Shown here: piece by piece, positions 54,329-62,185 of the stretch
Layout: each line of letters begins with the position of its first letter
Numbering within the stretch: the stretch's first letter is position 1
Assembly: GCF_002286985.1 (NCBI RefSeq)
Contig: NZ_NSKC01000004.1
Coordinates: 1 to 64,000, forward strand
DNA length: 64,000 bases
DNA from: Halorubrum salipaludis
GTDB taxonomy: Archaea; Halobacteriota; Halobacteria; Halobacteriales; Haloferacaceae
Direction of reading: 5' to 3'
The notes under the pieces: generated by a model
Database searches by the model: none
What the model was told of the DNA's origin: nothing
Seen by the model: only the letters and a program-made list of their open reading frames with translations
Position numbers and translations under genes: made by a program

Positions 54329-54574
54329 ATGTCAGCTGAAAATGACACTGGAAGTCCGATAATAGTAGCGCTTATCTCCTTTCTCATCCCTGGAGTCGGA
54401 CATATCATCGGCGGGATGAAAGGCCGCGGTCTCTACTGGCTCGGCGGCTTCGTGATCTACATGCTGATCTCCGTCATGCTGGTGTTCGTCGGAATCGGGA
54501 TCTTCATGCTGTTCCTCGAACCCGTGTGGCATATCGGATCGGCGATCGACGGGTACGTTCAGGCCAACGACTGA
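54329..54574 (+). CDS. small TM2-like membrane protein
   Basis: An 81-residue protein, MSAENDTGSPIIVALISFLIPG at the start. It has two or three hydrophobic segments (about 9-27, 37-58 and 58-66). LIPGVGHIIGGMKGRGLYWLGGF between the first two (read in parts) resembles the PGxGxxYxG turn of TM2-type proteins. Its codons and flanks are more AT-rich than neighbours. Function unknown. Confidence 0.7.
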   Translation: MSAENDTGSPIIVALISFLIPGVGHIIGGMKGRGLYWLGGFVIYMLISVMLVFVGIGIFMLFLEPVWHIGSAIDGYVQAND

Positions 54575-54672
54575 GGCGTCGACGGCGAGCGCGCCGTCAC
54601 TACGGCGGCTTTTCTCCGCGAGTCCCGCGTGAGGCGATCGGCACGGGACGACCGGCGCGAGACGGGTGTAGC

Positions 54673-55035
54673 CTACGCCTTGGTCACGAACGTCGCGTCG
54701 GCGGAGGTGCGACCCTCGTTGAACGAGAGCACCTTCGCGCGGATCACGTCGCCTTTCCCCACGTCGCGGGGGATGTCCTCGGTGAAGACGACGAACCCCT
54801 CGACCTTGCCGACGGCGACCTCCTCGCCCGAGTGGTGTTCGGTGAGCTCGGTGACGCCGAACTCGTACGTCTCGCCGATCTCGACCGGGGGTTCGCGCTC
54901 CTGGGCGGCGTCGTGGGCGCGCTTCGACTCGCGCGCGTCCGAGGACGGAGCGCGCAGGCGGCGCACGAGCACCAGCAGGACGAGCAGGGCGACCACGGCG
55001 GCGGCACCGATGACGGCCGGCGACGACGGTAACAT
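54673..55035 (-). CDS. membrane-anchored TRAM-domain protein
   Basis: A 120-residue protein. An N-terminal membrane helix (MLPSSPAVIGAAAVVALLVLLVLV) and a basic stretch (RRLRAPSSDARESKRAH) are followed by a TRAM-like beta-barrel (about 52-118): VEIGETYEFGVTELTEHHSGEEVAVGKVEGFVVF (read in parts) and VGKGDVIRAKVLSFNEGRTSADATFV. TRAM domains bind RNA. Small TRAM proteins act as RNA chaperones in some archaea, but a membrane-anchored one suggests RNA work at the membrane. It converges on the 81-aa gene. Confidence 0.8.
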   Translation of the reverse strand: MLPSSPAVIGAAAVVALLVLLVLVRRLRAPSSDARESKRAHDAAQEREPPVEIGETYEFGVTELTEHHSGEEVAVGKVEGFVVFTEDIPRDVGKGDVIRAKVLSFNEGRTSADATFVTKA

Positions 55036-55215
55036 ACCGGGCGGTCGACCCGCTGTCACGTAAACGCTCGGGGTCGGCGGGGCGGTTCGGCGCCGCCTAC
55101 GTCGGCCGCGGCCGCGCGGACCGCATGAGAAACGCCTTTGCTCTCGAAGCCCCCGGTTCGACGTGATGCGAACGACTCTCGGTCGCCGTCGAGTCGCCCA
55201 CGGGCGTGGTGCGGC

Positions 55216-57558
55216 GTGAAGGTCGCGGACGCGGTGCCGGAGTTCGCCGACGCCTTCGGGTTCGAGGAGTTCAACCGGATGCAACGCGAGGCGCTGCCGG
55301 GCGTCCTAGAGACAGACCACAACGTGGTCGCGTCGGCGCCGACGGCCTCCGGGAAGACCGCGCTCGCCGAGCTCGCGATCTGCAAGACCCTCTCGGAGGG
55401 CGGGACCGCGCTCTTCGTCGCGCCGCTTCGCGCGCTCACCAACGAGAAGGAGAGCGAGTGGGAGCGGTTCGAGGAGCTCGGCTACTCCGTGTACGTCGTC
55501 TCCGGCGAGCGCGACCTCAACCCCCGCCGCGCCGAGCGCGCGGACGTGCTCGTGACGACCCCGGAGAAGGCCGACAGCGCCACCCGAAAGCACGACTCCG
55601 GGCGCTACTCCTTTATCACCGACGTGGACTGCGTCGTCATCGACGAGGTCCACTTACTCGACAGCGAGAAGCGCGGCGCGGTGCTCGAAGTGACCGTCTC
55701 GCGGCTCCGCCGCCTGCAGGACCCCCGCGTCGTCGCGCTCTCGGCGACGATGCCGAACGTCGCGGACGTGGCCGAGTGGCTCGACGCGCCCGCGGAGACG
55801 ACCTACGAGTTCGGCGAGGAGTACCGTCCGGTCGATCTGGAGACCGGCGTGAAGACGTACTCGCACGGCTCGAACGCCTTCGCCGACAAGTACCGGCGGC
55901 TCTACCGCGCGCTCGACCTGGCCGAGCCGCACGTGCGGGAGGACGGGCAGGCGCTCGTGTTCGTCTCCTCGCGGCAGGACACGGTGCAGGCGGCCAAGAA
56001 GGCGCGCGACGAGATCACCGAGCGCGACATCCCGATCGACTCGCGGGGCGACTACGACTTCCACAACGAGGCGAAAGAGCTCACCAACGACACGCTTCGC
56101 CAGTCGGTCACCGACGGCGTCGGGTTCCACCACGCGGGGCTCGGGAAGGAGGACCGCGACCGCGTCGAGGAGTGGTTCAAGCAGGGGAAGATCAAGCTCC
56201 TCTTCTCGACGTCGACGCTCGCGTGGGGGGTGAACCTCCCGGCGCGCTGCGTCGTGATCCGCGACACCAAGTACCACGACCCGCTGGAGGGCGAGACCGA
56301 CATCTCGCCGCTCGACGTGCTCCAGATGCTCGGGCGCGCGGGCCGTCCCGGCTACGACGACGTGGGGTACGGCTGGGTGGTCTGTGACCGCGGAGACGCC
56401 GACAGGTACCGTGCGCTGCTGAAGGAGGGCAAAGAGATCGAGTCCCGGCTCGCGGCGGACCTCGAATCGCACCTCAACGCCGAGATCGCGATGGGCACCA
56501 TCCGCGGCCTCGAGGACGTGATGGCGTGGTTAGAGACCACCTTCTACTACGTCCGGGCCGAGTCGAAGCCCGACGAGTACGCGTTTGCCACCCTCCGGGA
56601 CCGCGTCCGCGACACCCTCGACTCGCTCGTCGAGGACGGGTTCGTCGCGGCCGACGACGACCTCGCGATCGAGCCGACGGCGCTCGGTCGCCTCGCCTCG
56701 AAGTACTACCTGCGCTTGGACACGGCCCGCCGATTCCGGCGGCTCGCCGACCGCGAGACGCTGACGGTCGATTCCGTGTTGGAGACCGTCGCGTCGGCCG
56801 GCGAGTTCGACTCGGTCTCGGCGCGCTCGGCCGAGTCGGACGCGATCGACCGGATCCTCGACGGCCGCGACACCGAGTTGGAGGACGGCCACCGCAAGGT
56901 GTTCGCCATCCTGCTGGCCGGGATGGCCGACTCGATCCCCTCGGACCTGCGCTCGGACGCGTGGGTGATCCGGCAGAACGCGCTCCGGCTGCTCGCCGCG
57001 CTCTCGGAGTTCCTCGACCGCTTCGCCGGTCCCCGCGCCGCCAACCTCGCGTGCCGGGTCGAGGCGCGCGTCGAGCACGGCGTCTCCCGCGAGGCCGTCG
57101 CGCTCACCGCGATCGACGGGGTCGGCTCCGGCCGCGCCGAGCGGCTCGCGGACGCCGGGCTCACCTCCCCCGCAGCCGTCGTCGACGCCGGCGCGAGCGA
57201 ACTCGAGAACGCCGGCATGAGCGGCTCCGTGGCGGACCGAATCGTCGACGCCGCCCGCGATTGCCCCCGCGTCGACGTCGACTGGGGAGAGTTCCCCGAG
57301 GCCGTCGCAGTCGGCGAAAACGAGATGTGCGAGGTCGCCGTCGCCGCCGTCTCCGGGAGCGCCCGCGCGGGGATCCGGGTCACCGTCAACGACGTGGAGA
57401 TGACCGCGACGACGACGTACCTCGACGGGGAGACGACGGTCCCCGTCGGCGTGTTCGGACCGCCGGACGCCGACGAGCTGGAGTTCGTCGTCGAGGTCGT
57501 CTTTCCGGACCTGCCGCTGATGCCGGTTCGGGCGACGCGGACGGTTCGGGTGGCGTAG
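55216..57558 (+). CDS. hel308: Hel308/Ski2-family ATP-dependent DNA helicase
   Basis: Superfamily 2 3'-to-5' helicase thought to act on stalled forks. The 780-residue protein, from a GTG start (KVADAVPEFADAFGFEEFN), has a Q-motif, Walker A APTASGKT (41-48), DEVH (143-146) in VVIDEVHLLDSEKRG, SATMPNVADVAEWL, ARCVVIRDTKYHDP and QMLGRAGRPGYDDVG. A winged helix and ratchet domain follow, then C-terminal HhH (AIDGVGSGRAERLADAGLTS, read in parts). After the HhH it has an extra beta-rich domain (about 690-780, ending PVRATRTVRVA) not found in Archaeoglobus Hel308. It may therefore be a Hel308 paralogue; haloarchaea often have two. Confidence 0.9.
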   Translation: MKVADAVPEFADAFGFEEFNRMQREALPGVLETDHNVVASAPTASGKTALAELAICKTLSEGGTALFVAPLRALTNEKESEWERFEELGYSVYVVSGERDLNPRRAERADVLVTTPEKADSATRKHDSGRYSFITDVDCVVIDEVHLLDSEKRGAVLEVTVSRLRRLQDPRVVALSATMPNVADVAEWLDAPAETTYEFGEEYRPVDLETGVKTYSHGSNAFADKYRRLYRALDLAEPHVREDGQALVFVSSRQDTVQAAKKARDEITERDIPIDSRGDYDFHNEAKELTNDTLRQSVTDGVGFHHAGLGKEDRDRVEEWFKQGKIKLLFSTSTLAWGVNLPARCVVIRDTKYHDPLEGETDISPLDVLQMLGRAGRPGYDDVGYGWVVCDRGDADRYRALLKEGKEIESRLAADLESHLNAEIAMGTIRGLEDVMAWLETTFYYVRAESKPDEYAFATLRDRVRDTLDSLVEDGFVAADDDLAIEPTALGRLASKYYLRLDTARRFRRLADRETLTVDSVLETVASAGEFDSVSARSAESDAIDRILDGRDTELEDGHRKVFAILLAGMADSIPSDLRSDAWVIRQNALRLLAALSEFLDRFAGPRAANLACRVEARVEHGVSREAVALTAIDGVGSGRAERLADAGLTSPAAVVDAGASELENAGMSGSVADRIVDAARDCPRVDVDWGEFPEAVAVGENEMCEVAVAAVSGSARAGIRVTVNDVEMTATTTYLDGETTVPVGVFGPPDADELEFVVEVVFPDLPLMPVRATRTVRVA

Positions 57559-57642
57559 GAGCCTCGTCGTCGGCCCCCGCTTTTCATCCCGCATAAACCC
57601 CCGCGCCGACCGCTTAACACCGATACCGCGGCCACCCGTCGT

Positions 57643-58398
57643 ATGCCGGAACGACTCCGCGTGTTCGCAGGCGACTGCCGAGTGACCGAACGCGGCGACC
57701 GCTCCCGCACCCACCGCGGGCGCGTCGTCGTCCTGATCAAGCCCGACGACACCACGCTCGTCCACGACGCCGACGGCTACCAGCCGGTCGCGTGGCTCAC
57801 CCGCCCCGACTCGGTCGTTGTCGAGGGGGACGGCGACGGGTTCTCGATCACCGCCCGTGACGGCGCCCGCCGGCTCCGGGTCGTCGCCGAGGAGGCGACC
57901 GCGAGCAGGGCGCTCCCCGTCACCGAGGCCGGCCTCCCGGTCGGGACCTGCCCCGAGGACGGCGGGGTGCTCGTGCGCTCGCGCGGCGACGTGACCTGTC
58001 TCGACTGCGAGGAGCGATGGGGGCTCCCGGCCGGCGCGAGCGTCACCGACGGGGTCTGCGACGACTGCGGGCTCCCGAAGATCCGGATCGAGCGCGGCGA
58101 GCCGTTCCACCTCTGTCTCGACCCCGCGTGCGACCCGATGGAGGCCGCCGTCAGCGACCGATTCGACCGCGTCTGGGGGTGTCCGGACTGCGAGGGCGAC
58201 CTCACCGTCCAGTCCGCGCCCGGCCGCGTCTACCTCGCCTGCGAGAACGACCCCGACTGCGAGACCACCGTCTCGATCCCCTCGGGGGTCGTCGTCGACG
58301 ACTGCGACTGCGGGCTCCCGGTGTTCGAGACCGCGGCCGGCCGCGGCTGCCTCGACGGGAGCTGCGAGCTGAGCGGCCACACGGCGGCCGACGGGTAG
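57643..58398 (+). CDS. NucS N-domain-like protein with topoisomerase-type zinc fingers
   Basis: A 251-residue protein. Residues 1-90 resemble the N-terminal dimer/ssDNA-binding half of NucS/EndoMS (DUF91): RVFAGDCRVTERG, GRVVVLIKPDDTTLVHDADGYQPVAW (read in parts). The nuclease half is absent; instead residues 103-245 hold seven cysteine pairs (119/122, 139/142, 158/163, 180/183, 200/206, 221/223 and 236/241) like the C4 fingers of topoisomerase I. It follows the Hel308-type gene by 84 bases. DNA binding at mismatches, forks or single strands is inferred. Confidence 0.8.
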   Translation: MPERLRVFAGDCRVTERGDRSRTHRGRVVVLIKPDDTTLVHDADGYQPVAWLTRPDSVVVEGDGDGFSITARDGARRLRVVAEEATASRALPVTEAGLPVGTCPEDGGVLVRSRGDVTCLDCEERWGLPAGASVTDGVCDDCGLPKIRIERGEPFHLCLDPACDPMEAAVSDRFDRVWGCPDCEGDLTVQSAPGRVYLACENDPDCETTVSIPSGVVVDDCDCGLPVFETAAGRGCLDGSCELSGHTAADG

Positions 58399-58443
58399 AA
58401 GAGCGCGACCGCGGGTAGAAACGCGCGAGCCGCGGTCGAACCG

Positions 58444-59457
58444 TTACTCGGCGAGCTGTTCGCGTCCCGGCGCGATCAGCCGGTCGAGGTACTCCGCGAG
58501 CGCGCCCTTGGCGTCGGCGGGGTGGAGCTCGCCGGACTCTAAGTCCGCTTCGAGCGCGTCGTAGGACTCGTACTCTAAGTCGCCGCCGTACTCCTCGGGC
58601 CGCTCGACGACGACGGCGTCGAACCGCGGGAACACGTGGTACTCGAACACCTGGAGGACCGGGTTCTCCCGCGCCTCGCCGTCGTCGGTCGGCTCGGGGT
58701 CGGCCGTCGGCGGGCAGTACGCGTCGTTCACCTTCGACTCGATGTCCTCGCGGGAGTCCTCCATCGAGATGGTGACGCCCTCGCTGGAGGACATCTTCCC
58801 GCGGCCGGTGCCCAGATCGGCGATGAGCGGGGTGTGGAGGCTCGTCGGGGGCTCGCGGTCGATGCTCGGGAGCACGTCGCGCGCGAGCATGTGGACCTTG
58901 CGCTGCTCCATCCCGCCGACGGCGAGGTCGACGCCGAGGTACGGGATGTCGAGCGCCTGCATCAGCGGGTACACCGCCTGCGACACCTTCACGGAGTCGC
59001 CAGAGGTGATCTCTGCCATCGCGCGCTCGGCCCGCGCGAGCGTGGTCTCCAGCTCCAGCGAGTGGAGGTCGAGCGTGTAGTCGTCGTCGAGCTGGAAGTC
59101 GGAGCCCAGGACGAACTGCGTGTTCGACTCGTCGAGCCCGTACGCGATGAACTGGTCGCGCATGCGCTCGGCGGTGTGGCGGATCTCCTCGAACGACCCC
59201 TTGTCGTTGAGGTAGGCGTGCACGTCGGCCAGGAGGACCGTCACCTCGAAGCCCGCCTCCTGGAGGTCGATGAGCTTGTTCGCGGTGAGCATGTGCCCGA
59301 TGTGGAGGACCCCCGAAGGCTCGTAGCCGACGTACGCCCGCTTCCCGTCGGGGTCGTCGGCCAGCGCCTCGATCTCCTCCTCGGTGACCACCTCGGCCGC
59401 GTTCCGGGTGATCCGCTCGTAGGCGTCCATACGCACGACTGCGCGGTTGTCGGTCAT
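58444..59457 (-). CDS. tyrS: tyrosine--tRNA ligase, archaeal type
   Basis: Class I synthetase charging tRNA-Tyr. The 337-residue protein has the signatures HIGH (52-55, GVLHIGHMLTANKL) and KMSSS (221-225). YVGYEPSG and GGMEQRKVHMLARDVL around the tyrosine pocket are also visible. It has the short archaeal/eukaryotic length without the bacterial C-terminal S4 domain. The start could be MTDNRAVVR (59457) or MDAYERITRN (59430); the latter matches the family more closely. It lies 60 bases after the DUF460 gene on the same strand and may share its transcript. Confidence 0.95.
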   Translation of the reverse strand: MTDNRAVVRMDAYERITRNAAEVVTEEEIEALADDPDGKRAYVGYEPSGVLHIGHMLTANKLIDLQEAGFEVTVLLADVHAYLNDKGSFEEIRHTAERMRDQFIAYGLDESNTQFVLGSDFQLDDDYTLDLHSLELETTLARAERAMAEITSGDSVKVSQAVYPLMQALDIPYLGVDLAVGGMEQRKVHMLARDVLPSIDREPPTSLHTPLIADLGTGRGKMSSSEGVTISMEDSREDIESKVNDAYCPPTADPEPTDDGEARENPVLQVFEYHVFPRFDAVVVERPEEYGGDLEYESYDALEADLESGELHPADAKGALAEYLDRLIAPGREQLAE

Positions 59458-59517
59458 ATGACTTCTGGAAGCGTGTTGTGACGTGACGAGGGCGCGCGGC
59501 CGGCGCGGCCGATCGAC

Positions 59518-61566
59518 TTACTCCTCGGTCTCCGGGAGGGTCCGCCCCGCCCGGTGCTCCGAGATGATCCGGTCGAGGTGCTCCTGTTTCTCGGCCTTCC
59601 GCCGGCGTTCGGCGCGGCGCTCCCAGTCGCCGAGCGCGGCCTCCAGCTCCTCCTCGCTCGCGACCGCCAGCTCGTCGACCTCGCGCACGGGGACCGCGTC
59701 GGCCGGGACCACGGGCACGTCGTGGTCGAACAGCACCTGATCGGCCACGTCCGAGAGGTTGCCGTCGCGGATCACGGCGCGGGGTTCCGTCTCGGCCAGC
59801 CGCTCGGCGGTCCTCCGGCCCGCGCCCGAGGCGTCGCGGAGGTAGACCACATCGCCGGCGACGAGGCCGTACGCCTCGTCGGCCGCCTCGATGGCGTCGA
59901 GCGTGAACTGCTCGACGACCTTCACGCTGGCGAGCCCCTGGTCCGCGGCCACGTCGTCGAAGTTCGAGTGGTCGAGCCGCCACAGCTCCTTCAGCGTCTC
60001 CACTTTCCCCTCGAGCTCCGCGACGGTCTCTCGGGCTTCGTCGCGCTCGCGCTCCAGCCGGTCGGTCTCGCGTTCGAGCCGCGAGACGGCCCGCCGGCTC
60101 CGCGCCTCGATTCGCTCCTCGCGCCGCGCCTCCTCAAGTTCGCTCTCCAGCTCCGCGATCCGCTCGTCGCGCTCGGCGAGGTCGGCCTCCAGCGACTCCG
60201 CGTGCGACTCCAACCGCTCGACGCGCTCGCGGAGCCGCCGGATCGTCTCCTCCTCCTCGGTGCGCTCGGGCTCGGTGGGATCGGTCTCGTCGGTCCCGTC
60301 CTCGCCGTCGCCGCCGTCACCGCCGTCGTCGCTCAGATCCGCGATGACGGACTCCACGGATGCGTCACCCGCGACGACGCCCGCGATCACCGCCTCGCGG
60401 TCGAGCCGCGGCGGGGTCTTCGCCGCGATGCGCTCGAACTGGTCCTCGTGGTCGTCGTAGGCGTACAGCGCGGCCGCCAGCGCATCGCGCTCGTGGTCGT
60501 TCTGGTAGCTCGCCTCGCGGGTCCGGTGGAGCTTCTCGTCGACCGGGAGATCGGTCGTGGGGCGCCACCCGGCGGCGTCGAACGACCGCCGGAACTTCTC
60601 GACGGTCTCCGGCATCGGCTCCACGTCGGCGGCGACGATGATCGGGCGGCCCTGCTCGATGATCCACTCCGTCACGTCGGCGGTGTCGGCGGTCCGCGAG
60701 GAGTAGAGCGCGTGGACGGTGCCGTCGAGCCCGACGACGGCGGCCGCGGTGGTCGTCCCCGGGTCGATGCCGACGATCACCCGGTCGCGCCGCTGTACGA
60801 GCGGCTCGTACTCGATCCCGTCGCGGCGCTCGCGCTCGACCTCGACGCGCACGTCCCCGGCCCGCGAGTTCGACACCGGGATCTCCTCGGGGCGCGCCTC
60901 GACCGTGAACGTCGCGTTCGCGTAGCCGCCGTACTTCTCGGTCACGTCGCGCTCGAAGTCGAGGTTCGCCTCCTTGAGCTTCGACTGGACCTGTCGGGTC
61001 CGCTTCCGGACGTTCCCGTGGATCCGCCGGGTGTAGCGGTCCTGGCTCCACCCGCCCTTTCCGGTCGAGCGCCCGCGGGACACCTTCACCCGCGTCTCGT
61101 CGGTGAACGCCGTCACCTCGTGGCCGACGTTGGCGGCCGCGAGCCGGGCCGACGCCTCCGCCTCCTTCATCGGATCCTTCCCGTACGGGATCCCGTGGCG
61201 CGAGGCGACCCGCGAGAGCGGTTCGGGGCGCTCCGCGCCGGTCACCTGCACGAGCCGCGTCCCGTCGGGGAGCGACCGCAGGAACCCCACGAGCTCCCCC
61301 TTGTCCGCCGCCAGCTCGTAGGCGTTGTCGGTGGCGACGTACAGGGGTTCGCGGCCGTCGATCAGCCGGCAGAGCTTCCGGAACGACACCACGTCGCGGG
61401 TGACCCGCGCCATCGGGCCGTCCGCGTCGGGGGCGTCCGGATCGTCCTCGTCGACGGGGTCCAAGATGACGAGGGCGTAGGAGGGGTCGTCGCCGCGAAC
61501 GTCGCCGCTGTGCACGTCGACGCCGAACACCGGCCGGTCGCGGGCGCGGATGGTCCGGGTTGTCAC
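59518..61566 (-). CDS. DUF460 RuvC/RNase H-like coiled-coil protein
   Basis: A 682-residue archaea-specific protein from a GTG start (TTRTIRARDRPVFGVDVHSGD). Two RNase H-like regions can be seen. The first is at about 12-150. The second is at 262-375, with acidic residues Asp268 (GIDPGTTTAAAVVGLDG), Asp314/Glu316 (VAADVEPMPETVEKF) and Glu359/Asp361 (NDHERDALAAALYAY). Then comes an acidic linker (about 405-435) and a coiled-coil (about 440-545). A C-terminal domain with GDVVYLRDASGAGRRTAERLAE completes the chain. The family's function is unknown; the acid pattern is that of Holliday-junction resolvase-like nucleases, which is suggestive only. The first GTG after a TATA-like CGTATATACC is used. 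Confidence 0.85.
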   Translation of the reverse strand: MTTRTIRARDRPVFGVDVHSGDVRGDDPSYALVILDPVDEDDPDAPDADGPMARVTRDVVSFRKLCRLIDGREPLYVATDNAYELAADKGELVGFLRSLPDGTRLVQVTGAERPEPLSRVASRHGIPYGKDPMKEAEASARLAAANVGHEVTAFTDETRVKVSRGRSTGKGGWSQDRYTRRIHGNVRKRTRQVQSKLKEANLDFERDVTEKYGGYANATFTVEARPEEIPVSNSRAGDVRVEVERERRDGIEYEPLVQRRDRVIVGIDPGTTTAAAVVGLDGTVHALYSSRTADTADVTEWIIEQGRPIIVAADVEPMPETVEKFRRSFDAAGWRPTTDLPVDEKLHRTREASYQNDHERDALAAALYAYDDHEDQFERIAAKTPPRLDREAVIAGVVAGDASVESVIADLSDDGGDGGDGEDGTDETDPTEPERTEEEETIRRLRERVERLESHAESLEADLAERDERIAELESELEEARREERIEARSRRAVSRLERETDRLERERDEARETVAELEGKVETLKELWRLDHSNFDDVAADQGLASVKVVEQFTLDAIEAADEAYGLVAGDVVYLRDASGAGRRTAERLAETEPRAVIRDGNLSDVADQVLFDHDVPVVPADAVPVREVDELAVASEEELEAALGDWERRAERRRKAEKQEHLDRIISEHRAGRTLPETEE

Positions 61567-61700
61567 ACACTCACGTAGGCCGTTGGCGCGTATATACCCC
61601 ACGACGGGACTGAGACTGATCCTGATCGACAGCGGGAGTGAGCCTCGTAAGATGGTGGAGGTGTTATTTATAAGTCGGATTGTGGTGGTGCTGGCGGGTG

Positions 61701-62048
61701 TTTATAAGCGATTGGCGATGTTGCGGTGAAGACCTGCAAAGCCCCAGCCGCGAGGGCGGCGCACGCTCGCTGCGCGCTTCGGTCGCTCGCGTTACTCGCT
61801 CCCTGCAGTGCTTACATCGTCATCAGAACGCGAAGCGTTCTGATTGGCTCACGAGAGCTCCGCTCTCGTGAACGCCTGCGCCCGCCTCGCGACTGCCCCT
61901 TTGAGTTCCGCCCCGCACAACACCGCAGCCTCACGCCTCCCCAGCCTCGTCGGCCGGCGCATATAAGCGCCGGCCGACTCCCTCGCGCGTGCTGCTCGGC
62001 CGCAGGGCGGCCTCGCAGGCACGCGCCACCGCAATTTTGTTTATAAGT
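61701..62048 (+). repeat. dispersed hairpin repeat, copy 3
   Basis: This fills most of the 619-base gap before the surface-protein gene. Ends are TTTATAAGC (61701) and TTTATAAGT (62040-62048); another TTTATAAGT lies outside it at 61667. Blocks in order: GCAAAGCCCCAGCCGCGAG, TCGGTCGCTCGCG...CTCGCTCCCT, a 10-bp-arm hairpin with GAA loop (61822-61844) and a 9-bp-arm hairpin (61849-61871). Next come CTGCGCCCGCCTCGCGACTG, CCTCCCCAGCCTCG, an 11-bp-arm hairpin with an A/T loop (61950-61977), ACTCCCTCGCGCG, and GCGTGC...GCACGC. The remaining 137 bases are the promoter region of the next gene, with ACTTGTTTAAATAC near 62068. No gene seen. Confidence 0.8.
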
Positions 62049-62185
62049 AGTGCTGCGCCGTCACTCACACTTGTTTAAATACTCTATCACCACCGCCGAT
62101 CTGCGAGACCCACTCCCACTATCGTCCGTCACCGTCTCCCCGTCACACCGACAAACTACTTATCGGGTCGGCCGTAATCGCACCT

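Noticed and set aside
61680-62046. Short open frames inside repeat copy 3
   Set aside because: They run through hairpins and conserved repeat blocks and have no start signals or protein-like sequence.
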